NCBI GenBank assembly: GCA_009761415.1
Contig: QUOL01000009.1
Span: 1,426,001 to 1,490,000, forward strand
DNA: 64,000 bases
Reading direction: 5' to 3'
From: Sarcomyxa edulis
Taxonomy: Eukaryota; Basidiomycota; Agaricomycetes; Agaricales; Mycenaceae
The stretch's first letter is position 1. Each line of letters starts with the position of its first letter. The notes below the pieces were generated by a model. It had not been told where the DNA came from, searched no databases, and saw only the letters and a program-made list of their open reading frames with translations. Positions 22,469 to 34,413 of this stretch are shown one piece after another. A program made the translations under genes and the position numbers.

Positions 22469-24998
22469 CTATGATCTCTCCTTCTTCCAATGCTCGTAAC
22501 ATTCGAGCGTTACGGCAGCCAAGAAGCCGGGAATACACCCCTCTGTCTCTATCCAATACACTTGTCCGGAGAAATCCAGGGAGCCTCGAGCAACAAGCTG
22601 CATAGTTGCACCTGCCGTCTTTGATTCGGGTTGGAAAACGAAAGATGCGCTCAAATCGTATATCGAGGTCACACGCACTTGACCGTTCGGATAGAAAGCT
22701 AATTTGACTCCTAAAATGGAGGCGATAGCTTCACGAAACTCGGCACTTTTCGAAGCGAATACCTAGGGCTAGATCAGTGCACAGCTAACATATGAAGAGG
22801 AAACGAGCATACTTGTTGTAATCGCAGGAGCCGCTTTTCTTTCTGTTTCACCACTTCTTCGAGATCCTTCTTCTCCTTATTGACAAGTTCCCAACTCTCC
22901 CTTGGGACGAGCTCCGCACCGCCCTCGTTACTGTTGTCTCTCGCACCACTAGCCTCTAATTTCTTCAGCCTGTTCATCAAGGCTTCGTTCTCCCCTTTCA
23001 AACTGTCCATCGCCGCTTGTCTGAGGTCGACCCACTGCTGCTCGGGATTATCCCTCAACGACAAGACCCGCACACCCGGGGGTACATGTCTCCCTCCTCC
23101 TATCTCGCCACCAAGCTCAAAAAGCGACTGTTCGAGTTCCTCAATCTTTTCGACATGCTGCTGCAATTCAGCTTCGGCAGCTCTCAGGGCTAGAAACACC
23201 GGATCAGTACAACATAATTTCTCACCAGATGTATGATAGCGAACCTTCCTGCAATTCGATGTTGGCTGTTCGCTCTCGGTTAACTTCGTCTGACAGCGTT
23301 CGACGACTACGACCATGTCCTAAGGACGATGATTCGGCTACAAGCGCATCCAGTTCTTCATTCAACTTTTGATTCTCTGTTTTGACGTCCGCGAGTAGCG
23401 TTTCTAGATTCTGGAGACATTGAGTTTTGGCCTCATCGATGTTAATTTCGTCTTGGCTAGCTTCTTCTGCAGTAAAGCTCGCCTATCCAAAGATATAAAA
23501 TAAGCCTTGAAACTTACAACAGATAGTACAAGACAACGTACCACTAACGCTTGAAGAAACCCGACTTCTCTTTCGGCCAAAAGCGTCCTGCGTTCCCTTC
23601 TCTCTAGTTTAGCTTTGAAGGTGCGAAGGTCTCCTTCAAGGCCCCCGATAGTGGCTTGGGCGTCGGCTTCACGTCGTTCTGCATCAGCTAGATTAGATTC
23701 CCGACGACGCAGTAAAGCGACATTCACTCCGTGTTCTTCCAGAAGACGTGCATGAGTTAATCGAAGGGCAGATAGGCTTTGTGTGACGGAAATAGGCGTT
23801 TTAGAAGGAGTAGTAGCCTCCGCGTTGCGTGAAGCCCTGCGCGAAGAGACATGGAGATTACGGCAACTAGCACGAAGAGAATAAACGGAGTGGCATACCA
23901 TTCCTCTCGCTCCTGCCGACCAGCCTCCACTTCTGCCTCGAGACTGACCACCTTTTCCCGCAAGTCATCCAATACTTTCACCTTCCGTTCTAGACTTCGT
24001 TTTTCCTCTCGCAGGATTTCCACACTAGTACTACGCTCGCGCAGGACATTCAGCTCGGCGGTGAGCTTCAGGTTTGTTCCCTCAAGCGTCCGCAAATAGT
24101 TCGCTTGCCGGTGAAGCTCTTCACGTACGACCACCATATTCTCATCCTCCGCACCTTTGGTATATTGCGCAGAACTGAGTTCATCGAGTTGTTCTTGCAT
24201 TTCCTTGATATTGCGGCTGCGTTCTTCCGCGATCTGCTGGACTTGCGCTAGTTCTTCTTCCAAGACTGAAACCTGACGAGAAAGGGTAGTTATTTGAGAT
24301 TTCTGAGACGCGATCAGTTGGGCGGTAGTTCGAGAAAGCGTAGAATGGGCGTCTTGAAGATCAGCGTGTTCTTCTGTGAGGGCTGTAAAGGAGTTCCGTA
24401 GGGTGCGTAGATCGCTCTCCACCTTGCGCTGTGTGACTAGATAAGAGGAAGTCAATTACAGCAATAGAGGACTGGACGTACTTTGTCCTCGTCGTGCTCG
24501 GATCTTTCCTTTTCTTTCTCCTCTCTTTCTTCCTTCTCCCGATCTGCGAACCATCGTCTATCACGCTCTAACCTTTCTATGAGCAGGTCCTTTTCCCGAA
24601 GCTTTGTTTCCAACTCCATCTTCGAAGTTTGAGACGCAGCGAGTTGCCTCTCGAGAGAAGCGTGTGCCATATTGGAGGTGAATACCTGAGAGCGTTGCTG
24701 TCGTTTTGCAGTAGAAAGCTGGGGATCTGGTTGCATTACGCAAAGTCACAATATTGAGACATATTCGGAAAGTAAATTGATCAGTATAATGTGTAGTGTC
24801 TTGCGTTCAGATTTGCAGGCCACTTGAACAGTTGAACTGACCTCGCTCAAGTTCGGCTTGTAGAGATGTACGCTTCACGGTAGATCTCGGTGATGATGAA
24901 GATGATGGTTCATAACGAGAAACATTTGAGGGTGTCAGGAATGGATTCCCACTCATATCGGGACTCGGGAGGACAAAGGAGGAAGAGAGGTGTGACAT
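22469..24998 (-). CDS. MAD1: Spindle assembly checkpoint protein MAD1
   Basis: Mad1 sits at nuclear pores and unattached kinetochores and recruits Mad2. The spliced protein starts at ATG 24998 (MSHLSSSFVLPSPDMSG...). It is almost entirely coiled coil (Glu/Leu/Arg/Gln-rich exons between 24730 and 22830). The Mad2-interaction motif RVLSLRDNP lies about 23040-23070, matching the family K/R-hydrophobic-hydrophobic…P pattern. The C-terminal globular domain is clear: VFASKSAEFREAIASILG, LAFYPNGQVRVTSIY, then IPGFLAAVTLECYEHW near the stop at 22469. About eight introns are needed. The position that is RLK in yeast and human Mad1, just before VFASK, reads RLQ here. An alternative in-frame ATG lies 14 codons downstream (MSGNPFLTPS). 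Confidence 0.93.
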
Positions 24999-25070
24999 CA
25001 GTGTGACACACTCATAATTTGCCCTAGCTAATTTTCCTTTTTCAAAATTTCTCTCCTTTTCTCTTTTGTG
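24999..25070. promoter_or_regulatory. Short divergent promoter, MAD1 / DUF262 gene
   Basis: Only 72 bp separate the start codons of two divergently transcribed genes. The stretch holds the partial palindrome GTGTGACACAC at 25001-25011 and, on the plus side, a pyrimidine-rich leader (CTCTCCTTTTCTCTTTTGTG) directly before ATG 25071. Both 5' leaders must therefore be very short or overlap. Confidence 0.6.
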
Positions 25071-27354
25071 ATGGATTCTGATTACTCTGAATCGGATCTC
25101 ACGGAATTCGACGACGACGACTATGGTGGACCCTCGAAGAAGAAGGGAAAGCCCGCTGCACATGAATACAGGATCCGTAATGCCCTCAAGGTACCTCGTG
25201 CCACCACCTATACTGCACAAGCTTTGTATGGCAAGTTTTCGCGTTTGTACTTTGCCTGTTTCGCGCGTGCTCATGACGGGAATGTGTTTTCTAGACCAAA
25301 TGGTATCTGGTGATATCAATTTAGAGCCTGAATACCAGCGAGGTAGATCCCAAAATCATTTCATCAAAGCAACATGAAATGTTAAGCTCGATGCATTTTA
25401 GATGTGGTTTGGCCCGAGGCCAAGAAAATTGGACTCATAGATTCAGTCTTCCGTAACTTCTACATTCCTCCGTTCAGTCCTGCCTTTTATTTTTTTTGTC
25501 CAGCATGCTGTACTTACCACCTAAATTTCTACTTGTTTCAGTATAATTTTTGGTAAGAAATAATGCAGAACAGTTCAGTACTCTACTGACGTCCTCGCTA
25601 TCTAGCCGTGATTGCACATGAAGACGGCAGTGAAAGAAAGACTTGTATAGACGGGAAGCAGCGGCTCACGTCAATACAAAGGTATGCAGAGACATCATGC
25701 GACTGTGTACATGTCTCTGACTTGATCTATCCGGTTTCATTCAATAGGTTTATGGACGGACATGTGAGTATGTTAGAAGCTCCCCTTGAAATTATCCTCA
25801 TCATACTGTACTTTGACTAGATCCCCCGTAAGTCCTCCTGGCTGCATCTCCGGCATCTACTGACTCTTCGTCAACGACCTGCCACAGATAAAGATCCGTG
25901 AGTGCATACGATTTAGTTGTGTGTCTCATCGATGAATTCGAATATCGTACACAGATTCACTGGCGAGAAATTCTGGTTCAAGGAGCTTCCGAACGAAAAG
26001 CCGAAGCGAGCTAGCTCAAGGAAAGCACTACCCGACAAATACAAACAGCTATTTTCCAACAAGCAGATTGTTTGCGTTGAATATCAGGATATCACTGATA
26101 GCGACGAACGGGAGATTTTCCAGGTACGCCTCATGTTCATCTATCTTGGTAAACATGGTATATAAAAGTATACTAGAGAGTTCAACTCGGAATGGCTCTC
26201 ACTCCCGCAGGTTTGGACATTCCAGTGTACCCAAATAGCGTGTCTCATTCTAACCACATTTTTTTGTAGAAAAATTACAAGTCATCAGTGGGCCCCGAGC
26301 AGATTATCTTCGTTCTCTCCAAAGCAAATATATCAAGACCGAGCGTCTCTCTGGAGAAGCTCTCGAATGGAACGGACTCCGAGGAGGTGATTTTCGGTGT
26401 CTTGCTCAGGCTGTGTTTAGTATGGAGAAGTATCCAAATATCACGACTGTCGGCGATATCTCACAGCTCGAAAAATGGCTCGCTCTACCAGATGAACTAT
26501 CGAATGCTTTCGTCGACAAAGTTGACGACGCGTTCTCGATATTCGACGATCTTGTTCACAACTCTAAATACAAAGCAGTATTCAAGACAACCGCTAAAAT
26601 TTCACCTATCGAATTCATCGCTACCAGCATCCTCATTGCGGTCTACAAGGACCAAATGTCTTTGGCGCAACTCGCAGCAGCTATTTCGATGATGCGCGAA
26701 GAAGTGCGTCAAACGCACGTCGATATCCGTATGAACAATCGGGTGGGCAGAACGATGATAGCGTTCATCAAGGGACTCAAACCCGGGATGCTAAAAGTTC
26801 CTGCAGGCGTTCTAGCCGGTAAGAAGGTGGGAGCGAAGCGCAAACGGACCCAGGCTGACGATGAGGACGATGATGATGAGGACGAGGACTATCAGGGCAG
26901 CGCGAAGAAGAAAACGCCGTCATCCAATAATCCAACACCCCTTACGTCTCGAAAGAACGATTCCACAGCCGCTCCATCCAGTACACCACAAGTCGCCACT
27001 AGATCTACACGTTCAAAAGAATCAAAACCCCCAGTGACAGATCGATTAGCCGCTCTCCGAGCTGCCAAGCAATCAGCGCAGACTTCCGGTACCGGTTCAC
27101 CACCGGATGGTCCAGCAGCTCTCCGTAGCCTCGCTGGTTCCTCACTTTCTCCCAACGCATCCTCGAGTGTTGGTACACCCCGCATACCTAGTCAGAGACA
27201 GCAGAGTATCGGCAACACGCTAGAGGCGTCGTTGATGGCATCCATGTCTCAGTCTTCGAGATCAACGTCCGCTCGCCCTACAGATAGCGCTCCAGATACA
27301 GGTTGGACTGACCGTGATCTTCATCCTCATCTCTATACGCAACAGAAGCCATAG
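25071..27354 (+). CDS. DUF262 (GmrSD N-terminal-like) protein with micro-exons
   Basis: Eleven exons give exactly 561 codons plus stop. The DUF262 signature is DGKQRLTSIQRF in the middle of the first half, preceded by DINLEPEYQRDVVWPE and followed by FQRVQLGMALTPAEKLQ, as in the ParB/GmrS-like fold. In bacteria this domain occurs in GmrSD type IV restriction enzymes; fungal versions are known but of unknown function. The nuclease (GmrD-like) half is absent. Instead a Lys-rich then acidic (EDDDDEDED) and Ser/Thr-rich disordered tail follows from about residue 380, suggesting a nuclear protein. Exons 25542-25552, 25748-25763, 25821-25827 and 25888-25897 are 11, 16, 7 and 10 nt. The first intron uses a GC donor (GCAAGT at 25231). 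The start is the first ATG after the leader. Confidence 0.88.
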
Positions 27355-27760
27355 GCGAGCCGATGAACATGCAGGGGATGTGTCGTCCTCAGCTGACAAA
27401 TGCAACTCTGGCTGGAGCAGTTCTCGTAGATCAACAGTTCTCACTGCTAGCATTGCCAGCTCGTGTGCACGACATAACTTCTCCAATTTGCATTGGCTTT
27501 ATATACAGCATCCGTTTATCGTTCCACATCGCATCAACATCATTTTGTACCTATTAACCTCACGTAGAGAAGAAATCTCCGCTGGCACTTTGATCCAACT
27601 TCGTCGAAGGGAACTCCATCGATTGTACATTCTCTATAAGATCGAAAACACCTGTTGAGTGGTTGAAACCACGCCTGTACAAGGATACATACACTGTTCC
27701 AGGGTATAAGTACTATACAAATAAACTTGCCGAAGCTGATCTCTACTGCTGATGCAATGT
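27355..27760. other. Convergent intergenic spacer
   Basis: 406 bp between the stop codons of two converging genes, presumably their 3' UTRs. No further gene is seen. Confidence 0.5.
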
Positions 27761-30204
27761 TACTCTGGAGCTACTTTCCAGGCCCAAAACGGACCTATGG
27801 AGGAGAAACGATGAGCGAGCATATAGATGATGTGCAGAGACTTACCCAATGGATCGGTCCGTGCATGTTCCGACCCTGTCCACATCCCTAAAATGCCTAT
27901 CGCAGAACCAATGCCACCAATCTGTACGCCTTCTGTGACCCACTCCGTATCATTGCTGTTCGGGAGACTTGAACTCTAGATGAGCAACGAAATTGACCGT
28001 GAGCCACAAGCTAGATCAAGCCCAATGATGAAGAGCACTGACCAAGCTCCACCGAACAGCACCGTCGCCTATCATACGTACTGTGCCTTTGATATGCCTA
28101 ATAGCATTCTCGTCGATGTCCGAGCCCTGCGATTGGCCTTCGACGTGTATTATTGGAAGCTTCCAGACAAGGGAATCCAAGTCTGGATCGCTAGGGAACT
28201 TAGACATATACATGTCCTCTCCAGAATTGAGTGGGTTTGGTGGTCTGGAGTATCCCGAAACTCGGAGAGTGAGAGGAAATATACGGACAGTCTCCTCCAT
28301 ATCTGCTGATCTCATTGTGCTAAGCTATTGAGATATGAGAAGATAATCTTGATACCAGGAAAGAAAGTCACTTACATTGGTAACTATGAAACGCGTCAGG
28401 GAGACAATGTTAAAGACAATGCACACCAGGAAAGGTCATCGTGGACTCACGTAACAAATCGTGATAGTCGAGCCAACAAACGCTTCGTCTGCAGTTGACT
28501 TGAGTCAGATAGCTGGTGAACCTTACACTAAGGGGATATACTTGCCTCCATTGTCCAGCCACACCTGCCCAATCCCAACCCTCAACGTCTCCTGCAATAC
28601 GGGCCTTTGCCTTCCCCTTGTTGCTAGCGATATCGAGTATGCTTGCATTCTTTTCTTCCTCATCTTTCTCAACCCAACTATCCCAAAAACCAGGCGCTCC
28701 ACCCATCCTAGTCAATTCCATGCATCCCAGTGCATCTATGACCTTTCCAAGGTCTCCACGATCTGCATCATTGGTCGGATCCGTCAACATCTCCCGTAGA
28801 TTCATCTCTACTAAGACACGCGCGGCAGCGAGGAAGGCATAATCAGGTATCAAGAAATGGGGTATTCGGGAGATCACTAATTTATTTTCAGTAGTTGGAT
28901 CCTGAGGATCAAAATTAGTCAGTTGAAGCGGCCATGGTGGGACGAGAACGTCCTCGTCGTCCTCGTCGTCGTCATCTTCATCATCTTCCACCAGATCGAG
29001 CCCAGGCTGGTAGTCATCATCATCAAAGTCATCGTCGTCGTCAGACTCGTCAATGCTAAATGGCATGGATCCTACGGCTATAGCGTCGTCTACTTGTCTC
29101 CAGAAATTGTCCTCTATTTTCACCATTTCGTCAGCTATGATCACGGGCTCGGTCTGTTGCCCACCAGCCAGAACATCGGTACGACGTTTCACGACAGATG
29201 TTATTGGCAGGAAGGGCCCCCAACACCGACTGCGCTGGGGATATCGCATGTTGTATACGGTAGAGCGAGCTGTCCCACGGACTTGTTGGGATTGGCTTGC
29301 CGCAGATCGCAGAGCGGGACGTGAAGATTCACCAGGCTATGTGGAGACAATCAATTTAGGGTCAAAGGAAAGACTAGAATATCACTAACGTCTTCCAGAA
29401 CCCCTAGCACGTTCGAGGGTATGAATCCTCTGAGGAAAACGAGTTTATTAAATAACATTGCTGTCTCTTGTGAATCCCGGTGATCGTCTTTGTGGTCTTG
29501 AGGAAACTCTATCTTGTTCACGGACAAAGGAATGAAGAGGCGATGAGTCAAGACTGATGAATATCCGCGGTGTACAATATTGTCTATCCACTCCGCGTTG
29601 AGGGATTTAAATGCGGAAGGGAAAGGGAACGGAGCAGAACGGACCAAGACTAGCGGTGGAAATGCAGGAGTCATGCTAAGTGTGAAGTCGATGACACGCG
29701 GAGAGACGGGGAATGGTACCGACGTGAATATGACGGATATCATCGCCCTGAGGCTTGTAATCAAGGACTACAACCGAATAAATGTCAGAGCTAGTCGCGC
29801 TGAGACATTAAACTCATGCCTGCCTTGTCATCTTTTGGCTGACGAGGGTCTAGGTGTTTCTGAATGTATTGTGCGGCGCTTATACGAGCCATGTACTGAT
29901 TATCCCAGTCGTAAGCCACGGCTGTATCGTCGTCGTCGAGGTTCTCGAGGCCATTGGGTCCAGCCCGTCGTAAATAAGACCGCAAAGGTCTCGGATCGTC
30001 AAAAGTGGTCAGAAAGATTTCCCTCCAGAGATGGTGGTCGGCAGTTTGATAGACCATATCATGATAATATCTACATGTCTGAGAGAATGCTGCAATAGAT
30101 GCCGGGGATTTTTGAGCACATATGATGAGCGTCTTCTCGATTAATTCCGGTGGGATTGAGAAGATGGAGACGGCCAAAGTGGGATTAATCGGCGATGAAG
30201 ACAT
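27761..30204 (-). CDS. F-box protein with acidic insert
   Basis: Start at ATG 30204 (MSSSPINPTLAVSIF...). An F-box follows within the first 50 residues: FSIPPELIEKTLIICAQ, then SIAAFSQTCRYYHDMVYQ and HHLWREIFLTTF. Later exons show features of a known Agaricomycete F-box family: YNMRYPQRSRCWGPFLP, a long Asp-rich insert (about 29010-28930), PIIHVEGQSQGSDIDEN, KGTVRMIGDGAVRWSL, and a Gly-rich end (GVQIGGIGSAIGILGMWTG) finishing WAWKVAPE at 27761. Family knowledge suggests an SCF ubiquitin-ligase adaptor; the target is unknown. One intron near 28530 has a GC donor (GCAAGT). The junction between the first and second exons near 29800 is uncertain, with more than one frame possible. Confidence 0.85.
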
Positions 30205-30882
30205 CTGACGAGGCAAATAGGCTACAGGAAGTAGGAAGGTTCAGCGTTCTCACTGTGTAGCCGATCTACTAAGCCCGCACCTGGACCGTAATAAACTTGA
30301 ACGTTCGAAGTCATTCACTGCTGGTCGGATCTTGTATAAGGATTCGTTACCCAACGATGCAGTCGTAGAACCTGTATGGTCGGCCAAAATTGCAGAGAGT
30401 TCACTTGAGAACACACAAGAATTTGTCGACTGCAAGATTAGTGTCCGAGTGAGACGCGGGCGGCCAGCAAACTTGTCGGTAATCGGCAAGTACCATTTTA
30501 GGCTGGCTGATCTTGGCTGATACTTCGACGAGTCTTCGAGCAAATTTTCCTGACGTCAATACACGATCAATTGACGCCTTCAAAAGCTAGGTTTCTGGGT
30601 TACAATATTTCAGCTTTTCTTGGAGCTCAGGTGCGTGCATCACAAACTTGTCTCCTTCTTTTGGGTGATAATATCGAGTCTGCAATGCATCTTATTGAAT
30701 GCCAATGCTTGGCCCATGCGTAGAATCAAGCTTAGTCTTGGTATATAGATCCATCGTCCTGGGAGAAGTGTAATATTATGGCTAAGCTCCGTGACACGTA
30801 GATTTGTGATTATCAATTCTGAAGTACGTGGGTTTTTGCTATCCACGTTGGAGGCTGAGCGTTGAACGTTGAACATTGAACA
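30205..30882. promoter_or_regulatory. Divergent intergenic region
   Basis: 678 bp between the starts of the F-box gene (minus) and the FAD oxidase (plus). A TATA-like TATATAG lies at about 30740. No gene is accepted; a 97-codon minus frame lacks protein character. Confidence 0.4.
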
Positions 30883-32871
30883 ATGACCCTTCTTCTACTA
30901 GTATCATTGTTTTGTCTTTTCTGCGGCAAAATAATCGTATATGCACAGACTCTCGAGAAGGATCTGACCGCGGCGAGGATTACAATCATTTCTCCTGGAG
31001 ATGCTAATTATGCGTCTGCTCGTCAGGCCTGTGAGTGCGGTGTTTTTCCATCTCTAGTGACCGTACTTACCAGTTTTCCAGTCAACCAAAGGTTTAGCTA
31101 CTATCCCTCCGTCATTGCGTACCCTAGCACTACAGAGGAGGTGTCGACCATCGTCAAAATAGGTGCTTCGCACAAACTGCGCGTTGTCGCACGCAGTGGA
31201 GGTGTAGGTCCCCCTGCAAACTCTCAATGGAGCGTAAAGTCATATAACTCCCTGCCTACGTTCAGCATAGCTATATAGCCAATGGTCTTGGTGGAGCGAA
31301 TGAAGCCCTTGTCGTGGATCTGAGCAGACTCACTCGTATCACAGTCCAGGCGTCGAACGATACGGCTATCATTGAGCCCGGAAACAGACTTGGAGAAGTC
31401 GCATTGACATTGAATAGGACGGGAAGGGCCATTCCCCATGGTACATGTCCATATGTCGGCATTGGAGGTCATTCAGGTGCCGACAATCTCAGTCAATTCA
31501 ACCAAAACAAAACTCCTTAGGCTGATCGAGAAAGACAGGTTTCGGAGGATTTGGTTTTACGTCTAGAATGTGGGGACTCACACTTGACGTCGTGGTGTCC
31601 GCTACCGTGGTGCTCTCGAATGGCACCATCGCTAGAGCTTCGAACACGATAAACCCCGAGTTATTCTGGGTGAGCATTGATGTATTCTCCCTGTTATACT
31701 ATTCAACCGTCGGAAATCTCACACCGAACGTTCAACTCTAAACTTGTTTATAGGCTATCCGTGGATCGTCAGCATCTTTCGGCATCGTCACGTCTATCGA
31801 GGTGACCACGTTTGCGGTACCTCGCTCTGCTGTCTGGTTCAGTTATCGCTGGAACATGTCAGCTTCCCAAGCGTCCAAGGCTCTCGCGGGTTTCCAAGCT
31901 TTCGTACAAACCGATATCCCCCCGGAGCTTGGTGGAATTATGAACTTCGCGCGTGGCTCAGTGGTCGGAAGCGTCACCTGCATATTCACCGGAGTTCTTT
32001 ACGGTTCCTCCAGCAGTCTGGATAGAATCATCCATCCACTCTTGGCAAAACTTCCAAAGCCGATGACCACCCACGTTCGGTCCGGATCATACATTCAGAG
32101 CATCGAGTTTTACGCTCAAGGTGGAAGTCTCAACACTTCGTCCCTTCCAGAAGTGAAAGATACCTTTTATGCCAAATCGCTCATGGTTCCTGAAGCTTCC
32201 CCCATGTCCAACCGCGCTCTTGACAGCTTTACCTCATACATGGCGAACGAGGGTTTCACTTCCAAAACTGTAAGCTGGAAGACCTTAATTTCTCTTCGGC
32301 CTTTCCGTACTCCAAACCCCAAACTAAATCTCTCCCTTTGTTTATTTCACAGGACTGGTTCTGTGAAGTCGAGCTTTACGGAGGGAAGAATTCTAAAATA
32401 AACTCCGTCCCCCTCAACGCCACCGCTTTTGCCCATAGGAGCTCGATGTTTACCCTTCAGATGTATGCATCATCGTCAAACAACGCGCCTTACCCCACTG
32501 CGGGATTCGCTTTTCTAGATGGTAAGAGAGGTATCTTCTAACTTCAACCATAGTGGCTCATGTGCTTGAGGCAGGTATGGTGAACTCCATCGTTTCAAAA
32601 AGCCCATATGACTGGGACTACGGGTAAGCCGGTCAATTTACACTCGTACTTCAAGTCCCGCTAACACTAGACAAGGGCGTATATCAACTATATTGATGAT
32701 AGATTGGCAGACTGTGTGTTTTGACTGACTCATTCTCAATGAATCCGCTAATGTCTAATTTTAGGGGAGACCCGGTATTACGGACCTCATTACGCGCGTT
32801 TAGTTGTTCTCAAAAGGATGCTCGATCCTCACGATGTGTTTGTCTTTCCAACGGCTATTGGCGAGCGATAG
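30883..32871 (+). CDS. Secreted FAD-linked oxidase (BBE-like)
   Basis: A flavin oxidase of the FAD_binding_4/berberine-bridge-enzyme group, probably oxidising sugars or aromatic alcohols outside the cell. The N-terminus is a clear signal peptide (MTLLLLVSLFCLFCGKIIVY, cleavage near AQ). The FAD domain has YPSVIAYPSTTEEVSTIV, RSGGHSYIANGLGG and CPYVGIGGHSG. RSGGHSY is completed across an intron (donor GTAGGT after RSGG) and carries the histidine that is usually 8-alpha-linked to FAD. The cysteine of TCPYVG is placed for a second covalent FAD link. The end shows the BBE motif RYYGPHYARLVVLKRMLDPH, closing with VFVFPTAIGER at 32871. About nine exons give roughly 500 residues. No disabling change is seen. 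Substrate and cluster context cannot be inferred. Confidence 0.9.
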
Positions 32872-34413
32872 TTACTTTCTAGAGTTTCGATTTCTCGGCC
32901 GGTTTCTAAGATTTTCTTGCTAGAGCCCCACTCACTCGTGATGTTGTGTACATGAATCGCTGTAAATTGTTATTTATACCCTCCGGCCCCGGTAAGGTTT
33001 GCTGATCCTGGACAACTCGACGCAGTCAAGAGGTATGCATACGTTAGTGATTATATAAACCATAGAGCTAATCTTCGTTTTCCAGTAAGGCAATATGATT
33101 CCGATTCCCTGGCGCGGAGTATCTGTCAACCTCAAGTCAGATGAGGGTGGGATCTTATAACGCCCTTTGACTTCAAAATACGCGGGGCTGGCAGAGCTGA
33201 CTTCCCAACTCGTCATGCTGCGGCTTCGCTGTCCTCGATGCGTGATGGACTTGGGCGCCGAGCCTTTGCGCCCACTCGACTTTCCGCTTTCTGCTACAAT
33301 GATAAGGTAATTGTCCGTCCTTTTTCTCAGTCAAGATTCCATTATCCTCTGGAAGGGGTGATTTCTTTACCCCGCGTAGTGCTGTCACTGGCTCTCCGGT
33401 GTGTTTCTCTCAGCTATCGACCGTGCGATATCGTGACTGGAGACTAACGTGTTGGGCCCACTGGGCGCTACGTCAACCGTCAAACCCTATGGTCTACCCA
33501 CCAATCATCAGAGAGGGTGTACCTATGCGCCCACAAGCATTTATATAAAGCGAGTACTTCCAATCCTAACGGTTCAGCTTCGTACTAATCAAAGTCATAT
33601 CCCACGACTAGTGTATGATCAGCTTCGTGTCGCGGAATGTTATGATCGATGAACTTCGGGATATAGTCCGACACAGATCGCCTGACAAGACCTGGCAGGA
33701 CACGTGTATCTGATTTTTCCCTCGTCTCTTTTAATTTTGATCCACCCCGCAACTGCGTACCCTCCTTTAGCCTTACACCCGGGCCATTAACAGTTGTATT
33801 CAAACCAGTTGTCCAATGGCAGTCCGTCTCTTGAATAATAAACACTCGTCCGTACATCTGTTTCCGGGATGAGTTACTGTAATTCGCCACCCCTGAACAT
33901 GCATCGACTACTCCTGGGGTTTCCCTAGTTGACGCAGACCCGAACATACCGATTCTTGGTAGTAGACCGTAGGATCTCAAGTCTTCATGTGTCGCGGATC
34001 TCAAAAAAAAATCATGACCTGAGAAAAACAAGAGACTCCCTTTGACGGATCGGCCTCATTCCTGATTTCAGTATTTGGAAACATCGTGGCTGTGAGAAGC
34101 CACCCTCGTTTCTTATCGTCCCTTCGAGTTGGACGATGCCTGTCCGGACTAGTCGAGAGTGATGGTCGGATGTATTTAATGAGTTGTCCCCTTTCGAAAA
34201 TATGACATGTCCTGTGGGTTTAAAAAGCAAACCACCAAAACTCAAACACAACGCTATGCCCCCGCTTTCAAATTCAAATACACGCCTAAAAAGGTTAGCT
34301 TACGTAACCCCTGATAATTTTGCCCGTTGGTCGCCGCTACTTCGACCTCGACGACCTCCTCGATCTCCATTCTTTGAGATTTGTCTAAAATGGCCTCCTT
34401 TTTGCGCAGATTC
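32872..34413. other. Intergenic, about 1.5 kb
   Basis: A 148-codon minus-strand frame (33585-34031) has passable composition, but no domain, splice partners or conserved motif, so it is left as unassigned. The right end contains the cyclophilin promoter. Confidence 0.35.

Noticed and set aside
28923..29324. Plus-strand frame with apparent membrane helices (VLVVLVVVIFIIF)
   Set aside because: It is the complement of the Asp-rich insert of the F-box gene.
33585..34031. 148-codon minus frame
   Set aside because: Composition is passable, but there is no family signal or linked exon; kept only as a note on the intergenic stretch.
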